A DNA stretch of 35,665 nucleotides from an uncultured Lachnospiraceae bacterium (GCA_946549155.1 CAMNQN010000002.1:1-35665), one strand, 5' to 3'; shown: positions 7,824 to 17,953, counted from the first letter of the stretch. Notes: generated by a model from the letters alone, not told the origin. Numbers and translations are program-made.

Positions 7824-9179
7824 CTAGAAGCCCCACCAGCTGTCAAACCAGGAATCTCCCCCATATCCAAAGGGATCAAATGGCTGGATCTGATATCCGG
7901 TTTCCGGCCGGGCCTCCGTCTTCTCCCCCAGGGTGACTCTGGCAGTCTTTTCCTGATAAGCGCCGCCTGCCGCTGTTTCGTACCTCACGGTCACCGTCTC
8001 GCCTGCTTTGTAGTAATTCAGCAGCCGCTCCAGCTCCTCGGCGCTGCCAATCCGGTTTTCATCAAACGCTGTAATGATATCTCCCTGAACCAGTCCCGCA
8101 TCTCCCAGGGCGGACTCTGAGGATAATTCATACACAAAAGCACCGGCTGAAATACCGTAAAGCTGCTGCGCCTCCTCCGATACGTTGCGAAGCTGAGCGC
8201 CCAGATCCCCGGCCTCCCCCTCATCCACCTTGTCCCTGGTGACACGGTTCATCAGGTTCTCCAGAATGGGCTTCGCATCATTGATGGGAATCGCGTATCC
8301 CATGCGCTCCACGCCGTCAGCCGCCGCCTTGGCGGAATTGATGCCGATCACCTGCCCCTGGGTATTTAACAGGGCGCCGCCGCTGTTTCCGAAATTAATG
8401 GCCGCATCTGTCTGAATAAACTTCTGGGGCATCTGGTCAACGGTCAGCTCCCGGTCCAGGGCGCTGATAATCCCCTGGGTCACAGACTGGCCGTACCCCA
8501 GCGCATTTCCGATGGCAACTGCCCGCTCCCCCACTTTCAGGGAGTCGGAATCACCCAGAAGCGCAACCCTGATGGCCGCCTCAATCTGATCCGTAATCTC
8601 CGCCTTATTCACAGCCACCACAGCCAGATCCCTGGCGGAATCCGTCCCCTTCACTCTGGCCTCCGCCATGGCATTTTCCTTTTCCATGGCGTCCTCCAGG
8701 CTGAAGCACACGGTAATATTGTCCGCGTCCTCCACCACATGATAGTTGGTAGCGATCAAAAGCTCCTCATCATTCTCTCCTATAATAATACCGGAGCCCG
8801 CATTCTCGCTTGGTATCTGATAGGTTCCATAAAAATAGGACTCCACCACCTGGACCGACTCGCTGGTGATCGCTACAATGCTGGGGGACGCGGCCTCCAC
8901 CACATCTGACACATCCAGCGGACCCTTGACTCTGCCCGCAGCCGGACCGGAGTCCTTCTCCGATTCGCCTGCACCGATGGATCCCTTCTCTTCCCCGCTC
9001 ACCGGCAAATCGCTTCCGTTTTCTCCCGCCTCCAGCAGCTGACTGACGGTGGGAATTTCCACGCGCTCCTTCTCGCCAAAGGAAAAGAGTACGCTGCCCA
9101 GCACCGCCGCCGTCACAACGCCTAAAAGAATCACCCCGTGATTCCATTTATGATTCTCCTTTTCCCATCTGTCATCCAT
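7824..9179 (-). CDS. HtrA/DegP-type membrane-anchored serine protease with PDZ domain
   Basis: N-terminal TM (GVILLGVVTAAVLGSVLF), triad IATNYHVV / SARDLAVV / AAINFGNSGGALLN, PDZ-like C-terminus ALGDAGLVQGDIITAFDENRI. Start moved to MDDRWEKENH. Confidence 0.92.
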   Translation of the reverse strand: MDDRWEKENHKWNHGVILLGVVTAAVLGSVLFSFGEKERVEIPTVSQLLEAGENGSDLPVSGEEKGSIGAGESEKDSGPAAGRVKGPLDVSDVVEAASPSIVAITSESVQVVESYFYGTYQIPSENAGSGIIIGENDEELLIATNYHVVEDADNITVCFSLEDAMEKENAMAEARVKGTDSARDLAVVAVNKAEITDQIEAAIRVALLGDSDSLKVGERAVAIGNALGYGQSVTQGIISALDRELTVDQMPQKFIQTDAAINFGNSGGALLNTQGQVIGINSAKAAADGVERMGYAIPINDAKPILENLMNRVTRDKVDEGEAGDLGAQLRNVSEEAQQLYGISAGAFVYELSSESALGDAGLVQGDIITAFDENRIGSAEELERLLNYYKAGETVTVRYETAAGGAYQEKTARVTLGEKTEARPETGYQIQPFDPFGYGGDSWFDSWWGF

Positions 9180-9292
9180 ATCATCACTCCTTACACTTGC
9201 CTGCACCCTGTATTTCCGGAAAAACGCTGCAATTTCAGTTTAAAATCACAGTGTAGCAGGGAACTGTGTTTTATTTGTGACTTTTTCCTTCC

Positions 9293-10225
9293 TCAATCCG
9301 GCAATTTTTCCCAATAAGCGGGATTCATGGTGCAGCAGCGAATCATCCATCCGGGCAGCCTCCGATACCCCTTACCCAGGCGGTAGCCCAGAAATTTGCA
9401 GCCGCTCTGCCAGACCAGCTTCGGCAATAACCAGGGCCTTCCGGTCCTTACCAGCCAGCATGCCGTACTCTTCACCATCCGGATTCCCTCGCTCTCCGAT
9501 TTTACCATCTGAAAAATCTCCGGATGATCCGCCTGGGATACGCCCAGGTCAAAATTTCGCCGAAGCTGCTGTATTCCACTGTAGTTATGGGAGTGGAATA
9601 CCTTCGCGTCAGCACGGTAGGCGATGGCAAGCCCCGCCTGCACCAGTCTTCCTGCAAAAATCATATCTTCATTAAATATGGTGCGCTTCTCGAACCCTCC
9701 CAATCTCACATAGTCACTGCGGCGGTAAATGGCGCAGACATTGGAACAGAAAAAGGTTTTGACGCCGAAACGTTCCAGATCCGCCAGGGTCTTGACACAG
9801 CTCTCCTCCCCATAATTAAAGCTTCTGGTGCAGCGTTCCAGCACGCCGCAATCCGGGTTCGGAAGCTGGCAGGCATAGGCTGCCGCCACCCTGGGATTTC
9901 GAAAAGCGTCTTTTAAATTCTCCAGGAGATGTTCATCGGCAGGTACCGCATCCATGGTCATAAACCAGATCAGATCCGTATCCGCCATCCTGGCTCCCTT
10001 ATCCCTGGTGCCGCCATGGTCAAACTCTGCCTTGGCCAGATGAATCACCTCTCCATGAGGCCAGTCCTTTAAATCCTCCGGATGAAAATATTTTTCCTCC
10101 GTATTCAGGATCAACAGCTTCTCCGGCAAAACCGTCTGCCTTCCAAGAGCCTCCAGCAGCTTCCGGAACTTCTCTCCCGGCCGATAGGTGGGAATAATCA
10201 GGGTAACCGTAAGTTCTCTCATCAT
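9293..10225 (-). CDS. Glycosyltransferase family 2 (rhamnosyltransferase-like)
   Basis: LTVTLIIPTYRPGEKFRKLLEALGRQTV..., DLIWFMTMDAVP, GGFEKRTIFNEDMIFAGRL. Confidence 0.88.
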   Translation of the reverse strand: MMRELTVTLIIPTYRPGEKFRKLLEALGRQTVLPEKLLILNTEEKYFHPEDLKDWPHGEVIHLAKAEFDHGGTRDKGARMADTDLIWFMTMDAVPADEHLLENLKDAFRNPRVAAAYACQLPNPDCGVLERCTRSFNYGEESCVKTLADLERFGVKTFFCSNVCAIYRRSDYVRLGGFEKRTIFNEDMIFAGRLVQAGLAIAYRADAKVFHSHNYSGIQQLRRNFDLGVSQADHPEIFQMVKSESEGIRMVKSTACWLVRTGRPWLLPKLVWQSGCKFLGYRLGKGYRRLPGWMIRCCTMNPAYWEKLPD

Positions 10226-11637
10226 CAGTAGGCCCCGGTCTGATATTGAATCTCGCTGTCTATGCTCTGTACTGTCCCGGAGGGCACATAGCCGGTGGTC
10301 CCGAACAGGAAATCATGAAGCCGGGATACGTTGTCCGCCAGCCCTACCGCAATCACGCAGTCATTGTTGATGGATGCGGTGGTCTTCTCAAAGGGGAAGC
10401 CTGCGTTCTCCCCCAGCTTATAGCCGGTGATTCCCGTTGCCAGGCTAATCAGCTCCGCATTGCTGAAGCTGGTGGAAATGCTGGGAAGCATGGTATCCAC
10501 CAGGGAAAGCAGGGTGGGAAGGCCCATACTCTTCGCCTTCTCAAAAATCTTCTCCAGAACCAGACGCTGACGCTCCGTCCGCTTGTAATCATATCCGTCC
10601 GTATAACGAATCCGGCAGTAGGCCAGCGTCTGCGTTCCATTCAGCGTCTGATAGCCCGCGGAAATCGGTTCCATGGCCGCTCCGGTCACCTGCTCATTTT
10701 CTACCTGATAACCGTTTACCCACTGCACCTCCTCTTCCGTGACATCAATGTCAATGCCGCCCAGCAGATCCACCAGTTCCACCACTGCATTGAAGTTTAC
10801 CGTCACATAGTCTGTGATATCCAGATCCAGGTTTTTGTTCAGCATGTTGATGGAGCGCTCCGGCCCTCCGAAATAATAACACTCCGTGGCCTTCCGGTAC
10901 TCTCCGTTGGTATTATCCAGATAGGTATCCCGGTATACGGAAACCATCTTAATCTCCTTTGTCTTTTTATTCAGGCTGCAGATCACAATGGTATCGCTGT
11001 GGCTGTCTTTGGTCAGGTCACCCTCCCGGGAATCCACGCCGTAAATCACAAAATTCTGATAGCCTGTCTGAGCAGCCGTCCCCTCGTTGGTCAGAATGTT
11101 CTTCAGGCTCATACGGTCCATTCTCCCCAGCCGCACAAAGAGGAATAACCCCAGCGCCAGAATCAATAAAATAATAATCTCTATAATAAATAACCATTTT
11201 TTTCTTTTTTTCTTTTTCTGTCTTTTCACAGGCCCTCCCGGCTGCTGCCCATAATTTTCCTGATACTGCTGGTTCTGATAACCGCCCTGGGGCCCCCGGT
11301 ACGGACTGTTCCCCTGCCAGTTCTGATATTGGCCATTCTGGTACTGGCCGCCAGCATTGCCCTGCCAGTTCTGATACTGTCCGCCGCCGCTGCCCTGCCA
11401 GTTCTGATACTGTCCGCCGCCGTTGCCCTGCCAGTTCTGGTACTGACCACCGCCATTGCCCTGCCAGTTCTGGTACTTACCCTGACCATTCTGATAGGGC
11501 CCCTGACCGCTCCCCTGCCAGTTCTGGTACTGATCCTGGCCATTCTGATACTGACCGCCGCCGTTGCCCTGCCAGTTCCGGTTTTGACTGCCCTGGCCGT
11601 TCTGATTCCTATTTCCATCTTTCCTGTTGTCCGACAT
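10225..11637 (-). CDS. LytR-CpsA-Psr (LCP) family glycan ligase with Q/N/G-rich repeat N-terminus
   Basis: TM after KRQKKKKRKK; FVIYGVDSREGDLTKDSHSDTIVICSLNKKTKEIKMVSVYRDTYLD; LAYCRIRYTDGYDYKRTERQRLVL typical LCP motifs. Confidence 0.92.
   Translation of the reverse strand: MSDNRKDGNRNQNGQGSQNRNWQGNGGGQYQNGQDQYQNWQGSGQGPYQNGQGKYQNWQGNGGGQYQNWQGNGGGQYQNWQGSGGGQYQNWQGNAGGQYQNGQYQNWQGNSPYRGPQGGYQNQQYQENYGQQPGGPVKRQKKKKRKKWLFIIEIIILLILALGLFLFVRLGRMDRMSLKNILTNEGTAAQTGYQNFVIYGVDSREGDLTKDSHSDTIVICSLNKKTKEIKMVSVYRDTYLDNTNGEYRKATECYYFGGPERSINMLNKNLDLDITDYVTVNFNAVVELVDLLGGIDIDVTEEEVQWVNGYQVENEQVTGAAMEPISAGYQTLNGTQTLAYCRIRYTDGYDYKRTERQRLVLEKIFEKAKSMGLPTLLSLVDTMLPSISTSFSNAELISLATGITGYKLGENAGFPFEKTTASINNDCVIAVGLADNVSRLHDFLFGTTGYVPSGTVQSIDSEIQYQTGAY
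11312..11593. repeat. Tandem repeat array inside LCP gene (33-bp and 54-bp periods)
   Basis: CCCTGCCAGTTCTG at 11312, 11360, 11393, 11426, 11459, 11513, 11567; encodes YQNWQGNGGGQ repeats. Confidence 0.95.
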
Positions 11638-11648
11638 CCTATCACTCC

Positions 11649-13064
11649 TTAATACGCATTCTTATTTACAAACCCCTTAAACACTGTCAAAAATAAAATC
11701 TTGACATCCAGGCCCACCGACCAGTTCTCTATATAATATATATCATGTTCGATGCGCTTTCTAATGGAAGTATTTCCCCGGTAGCCGTTTACCTGAGCCC
11801 AGCCCGTCACTCCCGGACGCACCTGGTGCTTTACCATATAACGGGGAATCTCCTCCCGGAACTTTTCCACATACTGCGGCCGCTCCGGCCGGGGCCCCAC
11901 CAGGCTCATATCCCCCTTCAGCACATTGAAGAACTGCGGCATCTCATCGATGCTGGTCCGCCGGATAAACCGCCCGACCTTTGTCACCCGGGGATCGTTT
12001 CTGGTGGTCCACCCTTTCCGCTCCTCGCTGGGGCTCTGCACCTCCATGGACCGGAACTTGTACATCCGGAAGGGCTTATTGTGCAGCCCCACCCGCACCT
12101 GGGTAAAAATCAGCGGTCCCGGGGAGGTGAGCTTGATCAGGACAGCCGTCACCAGCATCACCGGGGAAAAGAGAATGATACAAAAAATGGAACCCACAAT
12201 GTCCATGGCCCTCTTCACCAGCATATTGAAGGTATTGCTTAAGGGCACATGCCGGATATTAATCACCGGCAGCCCCAGCAGATCCTCCGTGTAGGGTCTG
12301 GTGGGGATAATATTCATATAATCGGGAATAAATTTCGTGTGAACGCCGGATTTTTCACAGGACGCCACGATCTGCTGCAGCTTGTAATACTCGTTTAGGC
12401 CCAGGGTGATGGCAATCTCGTCCAGATTATTCCTGCTCAAAATCCGTTCCAGCTCCCGGGTACTGCCCAGCACCTGGACATTCCTGTAAGTGGTTCCCGG
12501 GGCAGTGGAATCATCAAGGATCCCTTTGATATGATAGCCCCACTGGGGATTCTGCGTGATCCGGTCAATATACTCCTCCGCCGCCCGGCTGTAGCCCACC
12601 AGAATAATATGCTTCTGATTCATGCCCCGGCGGCGCATATTCATCAGCACAATGCGAATCAGATTCCGCTCCACCACCGTCAGCACATAGTTGATGCCAA
12701 TAAACATAAAAATCATGGAACGGGAGAAGTTGGGCTCATTGATCAGATACAGCACAAACATAAACACCAGAAGGCCGATCATGTGGGCGCTGAAGATATT
12801 GGCCGCCTCCAGCCGCCGTCCCTGAACCCGCTTGGGCGTGTAGAGATTAAACGCATAGTATAACAGCAAAAATCCCGGTACCAAAAATACCAACGCAAAC
12901 ATATAGGTCTGCATCGGAAGCGTACCGGCGCTGTCCCTCACCAGAATATGAATCTGGATAAACCAGGCAAATATATAAGAAAATGTGATAACCAGCGCGT
13001 CAATAAACACATGCAGCCGGTTAAAGTACTTTTGATTGTCCTTTATCAATTTGTGCCACCTCAC
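11649..13064 (-). CDS. Undecaprenyl-phosphate sugar phosphotransferase (polyprenyl glycosylphosphotransferase)
   Basis: Multi-TM N-terminus, Rossmann-like middle, C-terminal KRAMDIVGSIFCIILFSPVMLVTAVLIKLTSPGPLIFTQVRVG...RRTSIDEMPQFFNVLKGDMSLVGPRPERPQYVEKF. Confidence 0.93.
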   Translation of the reverse strand: MRWHKLIKDNQKYFNRLHVFIDALVITFSYIFAWFIQIHILVRDSAGTLPMQTYMFALVFLVPGFLLLYYAFNLYTPKRVQGRRLEAANIFSAHMIGLLVFMFVLYLINEPNFSRSMIFMFIGINYVLTVVERNLIRIVLMNMRRRGMNQKHIILVGYSRAAEEYIDRITQNPQWGYHIKGILDDSTAPGTTYRNVQVLGSTRELERILSRNNLDEIAITLGLNEYYKLQQIVASCEKSGVHTKFIPDYMNIIPTRPYTEDLLGLPVINIRHVPLSNTFNMLVKRAMDIVGSIFCIILFSPVMLVTAVLIKLTSPGPLIFTQVRVGLHNKPFRMYKFRSMEVQSPSEERKGWTTRNDPRVTKVGRFIRRTSIDEMPQFFNVLKGDMSLVGPRPERPQYVEKFREEIPRYMVKHQVRPGVTGWAQVNGYRGNTSIRKRIEHDIYYIENWSVGLDVKILFLTVFKGFVNKNAY

Positions 13065-13086
13065 GGATTGCCACAGGCAAATCGGA

Positions 13087-14046
13087 TCAGATCGAACGGA
13101 TCCTGCGAATCATATTGTACCAGAGCTCCAGTTGTATCTTCACGTAGTTCTTCCAGTTGCACTTCTGAAAAACCACCTTATTCTCTCTCTGTGACATTCT
13201 AATCCCCTTGACCAGTCCTGTCAAATATTCCTTTCCAAATCCCTTTTTCCAGAAAAACAGGGCCTTGATGAAAAAGCCCCAGGCCAGAAAGAAGCTGTTT
13301 AAGATAATCTGGGGCACCGGCATATTTTTGTAAATCAGGTAAACACTGTTTCTGGAAGTATGTCGGATCTTAAATTCGTTGTAAACGGAGCCGCTGGTGC
13401 CGCTGCCCGCGTGGTATACCATGGCGGAGGGAACCAGCCAATTTTCATATCCGGCGATTCTGGCCCGGTAACCGATGTCGATATCCTCCAGATAGGCAAA
13501 ATGTTTTTCATCGAAGTAGCCCACCTTCTCGATGATACGCCGGTTGTAGATGGCCGCTCCGCCGCAGGCGGCAAAGATTTTTTTCTCCCTGGTGCAGCGG
13601 GACGCCAGGGCGCCTCTCCCCTCGGCGAAGGCCCAGCCCAGCGCGCAGTAATAATCCCCCGCGTCGTCGATCCGCTCCGGCTCCTGCATCCGCCGCAGCA
13701 GCGCCTGGCAGGAAAAGCTCCGGGGCCGCCGCTTAATCCCCTGCAGCAGCTCCTCCACAAAACGCTCGTCGCAGACCGTATCATTGTTCAGTAAAATCAC
13801 ATAAGGGGAATCCGACATGCGAATCCCCGCGTTTACCGCGTGACAAAATCCGGTATTCACCGTAAAGCAGTGGAGCCTCACCTCCGGAAACCGCTCCTTC
13901 ACAATCTTCACGCTGTTGTCAGAAGAACCGTTGTCCACCAGAATCACTTCAAACTCCCGGCAGGTCTGCCTTCGCAGGGAAGACAGGCATTCCTCCAAAA
14001 AAGCCTCTCCATTCAAATTCGGTATAATTACGGTCACTTGCTGCAT
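13087..14046 (-). CDS. Glycosyltransferase family 2
   Basis: VTVIIPNLNGEAFLEECLSSLRRQTCREFEVILVDNGSSDNSV; YVILLNNDT; FAYLEDIDIGYRARIAGY. Confidence 0.9.
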   Translation of the reverse strand: MQQVTVIIPNLNGEAFLEECLSSLRRQTCREFEVILVDNGSSDNSVKIVKERFPEVRLHCFTVNTGFCHAVNAGIRMSDSPYVILLNNDTVCDERFVEELLQGIKRRPRSFSCQALLRRMQEPERIDDAGDYYCALGWAFAEGRGALASRCTREKKIFAACGGAAIYNRRIIEKVGYFDEKHFAYLEDIDIGYRARIAGYENWLVPSAMVYHAGSGTSGSVYNEFKIRHTSRNSVYLIYKNMPVPQIILNSFFLAWGFFIKALFFWKKGFGKEYLTGLVKGIRMSQRENKVVFQKCNWKNYVKIQLELWYNMIRRIRSI

Positions 14047-14058
14047 CTCATCTGTTCC

Positions 14059-15873
14059 TCAACTCTTTAATGAATAATTCCACTTGGACAGGGAAAGGTT
14101 CCGGTTGTAACAGGGATCCCCGTTCTTTAAAATGTCTGTCCAGCGGCCGCGCATATATTCAATCTCCGTCTGGAAACGGCGCACCTTTTCCCTGGTATCC
14201 TCACTGCCTCTGGTCTTTGACTCATCGTGATACAACTCCGCGTAGGGGTCGTACACCACCAGATACCCCGCTTCCTTCACTTTCAGGCAAAAGTCCACAT
14301 CATTAAAGGCCACCGCCAGCTTTTCCTCAAAGCCGCCCGCCTTCTGGAAGGCTTCCCGCTTCACCATCATGCAGGCCGCCGTCACAGCGCTTAAATCCTG
14401 CATCAGATCCGCCTTGTGCAGATAACCGCCGTGTCCCCGTTTCATGCCCACAAACAGACTGCCTGCCACGCCGCCGATCCCAACCACGATCCCCGCATGC
14501 TGGATCGTATCGTCAGGATAATACAGCCGGCAGCCCACGACACCCACTTCCTCCCGCTGGCATACGCCAAGCAGCTCCTCCACCCAGCCGGGAGTGATCA
14601 CCTCCATATCATTGTTCAGACAGATAATATAGCGGCCCTTTGCCCGGGCAATGCCAAAATTGTTGATGGCAGAATAATTAAAGCCTTCCTTCCAGGTAAC
14701 CACCTGGGTATTGCGTTTCCCGTCGATGGAACGGTAATAGTCAAAGGTCTCTTTCTCTGTGCTGTTATTCTCCACAATGAGTATTTCATAATCGGGATAG
14801 GTGGTCTTTTCATAAATGGAGTTCAGGCACTTTTCCAGCGTCTCCTTCTGGTCCTTATTGGGAATCACGATGGAAACCAGTTCCCGCTTTCTCACCGGAT
14901 AGGTCACCCGGTAAAAGCCAAAATCCTTCTTCAGCGTCACCTCTCCCGGCGTATTCTGCCGCGCCAGGTGATCCGCAATGGCGCGCCTTCCCGCCTCATA
15001 GGCGTGCAGCTTACTGGCCGGGTTGTCTGCGGTGGACGCTTTACTCACCCGCCAGTGGTACAGAATCTCCGGCACATGAACCACCGCTCTGGCAGCCTCC
15101 GTGCAGCGGAAAATAAAATCGTAATCCTGGGCGCCCTCATACTCCTTCCGAAAGCCTCCCACCTGATTTGCGATGCTGCGCTTGATCACCGTAAAATGAC
15201 AGATATAATTGTTGGAGCGCAAAAGATCCAGGTTAAAATCCGGCTTCAGATGGGGCTGAAAATGTTCTGAAAGGTCTTCGCTCACCTTATCCTCATCGGT
15301 GTAGACCACCTCCGCGTCTCTGCGGCGCTCCAGGGCCATGGCCACCTCAAACAGGGCGTTGGGCGCCAGCAGATCGTCGTGATCCAGAAGGCCCACAAAA
15401 TCCCCCTCCGCCATGGCAAGGGCAGCGTTGGTATTCTTTGCAATCCCGCCGTTCTCCTGCAGTTTACGGATATGAATGCGGGAATCCGCCCCCGCATACT
15501 CCTCAAGGACCCGCACCACCGTCCCATCCTCCGGGCTTCCGTTGGCAATGCACAGCTCCCAGTGAGGGTATGTCTGTCCCTGCACCGATTCAATCATCTG
15601 ACGCAGAAAAATCTCCGGCGTGCAATACACCGGCACCACAATGCTGAAGGTTACCGGTTTTTCAAAGCGATGCTTTCTCTGCCGCTCCAGCTCCGGCTCC
15701 TTGGCCCGGTGATTTTCATACCAGGGACCATAGGGCACCTCCTCCGGCTCCATCCGGTCGCTGAGGCGAATCCAGAACTCCCTCCATCCGAAATGGCGCA
15801 GATAACGCACACCCTTTACGATATTGTAGGGTCTGATCTTTTTTATATAGGAAATCCATCTGTTTCCGGACAT
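14059..15873 (-). CDS. Tandem-domain glycosyltransferase family 2 (two GT-A domains)
   Basis: Domain 1 FSIVVPVYCTPEIFLRQMIESVQGQTYPHWELCIAN..DHDDLLAPNALFEV; domain 2 VSIVIPNKDQKETLEKCLNSIYEKTTYPDYEILIVENNS..CLNNDMEV. Start at MSGNRW assumed. Confidence 0.88.
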   Translation of the reverse strand: MSGNRWISYIKKIRPYNIVKGVRYLRHFGWREFWIRLSDRMEPEEVPYGPWYENHRAKEPELERQRKHRFEKPVTFSIVVPVYCTPEIFLRQMIESVQGQTYPHWELCIANGSPEDGTVVRVLEEYAGADSRIHIRKLQENGGIAKNTNAALAMAEGDFVGLLDHDDLLAPNALFEVAMALERRRDAEVVYTDEDKVSEDLSEHFQPHLKPDFNLDLLRSNNYICHFTVIKRSIANQVGGFRKEYEGAQDYDFIFRCTEAARAVVHVPEILYHWRVSKASTADNPASKLHAYEAGRRAIADHLARQNTPGEVTLKKDFGFYRVTYPVRKRELVSIVIPNKDQKETLEKCLNSIYEKTTYPDYEILIVENNSTEKETFDYYRSIDGKRNTQVVTWKEGFNYSAINNFGIARAKGRYIICLNNDMEVITPGWVEELLGVCQREEVGVVGCRLYYPDDTIQHAGIVVGIGGVAGSLFVGMKRGHGGYLHKADLMQDLSAVTAACMMVKREAFQKAGGFEEKLAVAFNDVDFCLKVKEAGYLVVYDPYAELYHDESKTRGSEDTREKVRRFQTEIEYMRGRWTDILKNGDPCYNRNLSLSKWNYSLKS

Positions 15874-15949
15874 GTAGCCTCCCAAATCCGAAGATGCCGT
15901 CCGCATCCCCGGTAATTTCCTTTAAATAACAATTCCGTGCCGGCCCCTC

Positions 15950-17086
15950 CTAACGGTTAAATGCCGGATAATCCAGGATACACTGCGCCACATACGCCGC
16001 GTCCTTCATCTCCAGATTATAGAACATGGGCAGACGCATGAGACGCTCGCTCTCTCTCGTGGTGTACACATCCTCCCCGGAAAACCGCCCGAACTTCTTT
16101 CCCGCGGCGGCGGAGTGCAGCGGAATGTAATGGAATACGCTGAGCACACCCTTTTCCCGCAGATATTTCAGAAGAGCGGTTCTTGTCTCCAGATCCTTCA
16201 CCTTAATAAAATACATGTGCGCATTGTGCTTCGCATAATCCGGCACAACGGGCTGCTCAATATACCCCGCCTGGGCCAGCGGCTTTAAGGCGGCGTCATA
16301 ATAGTCGTAAATCGCATGGCGTTTCTTATCAATCTCCTCCGCCATCTCCAGCTCCGCCCACAGGTAGGCAGCGTTCATATCGCTGGGGAGATAGGAAGAA
16401 CCGTAGTTTACCCAGGTATATTTGTCCACCTGGCCCCGGAAAAACTTGCTGCGGTCGGTTCCCTTCTCACGAAGGATCTCCGCCGGCTCCTGATACTCGT
16501 CCTTCTGAAATACAAGAGCGCCGCCCTCTCCCATGGAATAGTTCTTCGTCTCATGAAAGCTGTAGCAGCCAAAATCGCCGATGGTTCCCAGCGCTTTTCC
16601 CTTATAGTAGGCATTCACGCCCTGGGCCGCGTCCTCCACCACCTTCAGATTATATTTTTTCGCAATCGCCATGATTTCATCCATGGCGCAGGAAACGCCG
16701 GCGTAATGCACCGGAGCGATAACCCTGGTCTTTTCCGTGATGGCGTCCTCAATCTTCGTCTCGTCAATATTCATGGTTTCCGGATGAATATCCACAAACA
16801 CAATCTTCGCACCGCGAAGCACAAAAGCATCCGCCGTGGAAACAAAGGTGTAGGAGGGCATAATCACCTCATCCCCCGGCTGCAGATCGCAAAGATAAGC
16901 CGCCATCTCCAGCGCGTGGGTGCAGGATGTGGTCAGCAGCACATGCTTAGCCTGAAATTTTTCCCGCATCCAGGCGGAGCAGCGCTTTGTGAACTCGCCG
17001 TCACCGCACAGCTTCCCATAGTCGATGGCCTCCTTGATATAATCCAGTTCTTTGCCCACAAAGGGCGGTCTGTTAAAGTCTATCAT
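15950..17086 (-). CDS. DegT/DnrJ/EryC1/StrS aminotransferase, dTDP-4-amino-4,6-dideoxygalactose transaminase type (WecE/RffA)
   Basis: MIDFNRPPFVGKELDYIKEAIDYGKLCGDGEFTKRCSAWM..TTSCTHALEMAA..DEVIMPSYTFVSTADAFVLRGAKIVFVDI..VEDAAQG..SFHETKNYSMGEGGAL. Confidence 0.9.
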   Translation of the reverse strand: MIDFNRPPFVGKELDYIKEAIDYGKLCGDGEFTKRCSAWMREKFQAKHVLLTTSCTHALEMAAYLCDLQPGDEVIMPSYTFVSTADAFVLRGAKIVFVDIHPETMNIDETKIEDAITEKTRVIAPVHYAGVSCAMDEIMAIAKKYNLKVVEDAAQGVNAYYKGKALGTIGDFGCYSFHETKNYSMGEGGALVFQKDEYQEPAEILREKGTDRSKFFRGQVDKYTWVNYGSSYLPSDMNAAYLWAELEMAEEIDKKRHAIYDYYDAALKPLAQAGYIEQPVVPDYAKHNAHMYFIKVKDLETRTALLKYLREKGVLSVFHYIPLHSAAAGKKFGRFSGEDVYTTRESERLMRLPMFYNLEMKDAAYVAQCILDYPAFNR

Positions 17087-17149
17087 ACGTTTCCTCCTCT
17101 ATTTATCTCAACTGATGTCTTATCCATCGCAATGTATCTCGCAGAACTT

Positions 17150-17232
17150 GGTTACTATTCACTTCGTTCGCAGTAACACGCCGCGCGATGCACAGAAATT
17201 GTACCTCCGGCACAATTTCCCACTGCTTCCCC
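17150..17232. repeat. Second, partial copy of the 2004-2146 element
   Basis: GTTACTATTCACTTCGTTCGCAGTAACACGCCGCGCGATGCACAGAAATTGTACCTCCGGCACAATTTCCCACTGCTTC aligns to 2005-2085 with few changes; right half absent. Confidence 0.85.
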
Positions 17233-17247
17233 TTCGCCAAGCCAAGG

Positions 17248-17592
17248 CTACAGGGCAAACACAAGCATACCCGCCAGCATAATTCCCATCCCAAGCAGCC
17301 TTCGTCTGCTGATCTTTTCCTTCAGCATCAGTACCCCGAAAACCGGCACAAATATGTAGCTGGCAGATTCAATCACCGGGGACATGGTCAGCGGCACATA
17401 TTTCAGTGCATACATCGTCAGCAGCGTGGACAGAAAAAAAATGCCGTAGGCCGTGATGACGATGGGATTCAGATACTCTTTGATCCTGCTGTCATATTTT
17501 TTATTCGCCGCAATCTTTAATAAAACCTGGGAAAAGGAGGAAATCAACACGGAAAACATCCAGATCCCTATGTACTTGCTCATCTCACTCAT
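17248..17592 (-). CDS. Small four-TM DMT/SMR-like transporter subunit (ArnE-like)
   Basis: 114 aa, 4 TM, VPLTMSPVIESASYIFVPVFGVLMLKEKISRRRLLGMGIMLAGMLVF. Confidence 0.8.
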   Translation of the reverse strand: MSEMSKYIGIWMFSVLISSFSQVLLKIAANKKYDSRIKEYLNPIVITAYGIFFLSTLLTMYALKYVPLTMSPVIESASYIFVPVFGVLMLKEKISRRRLLGMGIMLAGMLVFAL

Positions 17593-17953
17593 TTCCGCTC
17601 ACTCCTATGATAATCCCGATCAGCACAATCAGCGTGCCCAGCATTTTCTTCCAGGTGAAAACCTCCTGAAAAATCATAACGCCCCAGAGGATCCCCCAGA
17701 TCATGGTGATGGGTTTATTCGTAAACGCAAAGGTAAGAGACATATGCTTGAGTACCTGCTGCCATACCAGCGCAAAGGCGAAGGTGATGAAAAGCACCAG
17801 ACCGTAATAAAAGAAAAACTTCACAGACAGGAATTTCTGACGGCCCGCCATCTTGGACGCCGCGCCGGCCATGGAGTTTACGATCAGGCTCAGATGCAGG
17901 ATGATAAACCATTTCAGGGATACCTCCAGCCTACTCTTTTTTTTCTTTGGCAT
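17585..17953 (-). CDS. Small four-TM DMT/SMR-like transporter subunit (partner of 17248..17592)
   Basis: 122 aa, ...MSLTFAFTNKPITMIWGILWGVMIFQEVFTWKKMLGTLIVLIGIIIG; 8-bp overlap with downstream partner. Confidence 0.78.
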   Translation of the reverse strand: MPKKKKSRLEVSLKWFIILHLSLIVNSMAGAASKMAGRQKFLSVKFFFYYGLVLFITFAFALVWQQVLKHMSLTFAFTNKPITMIWGILWGVMIFQEVFTWKKMLGTLIVLIGIIIGVSGNE

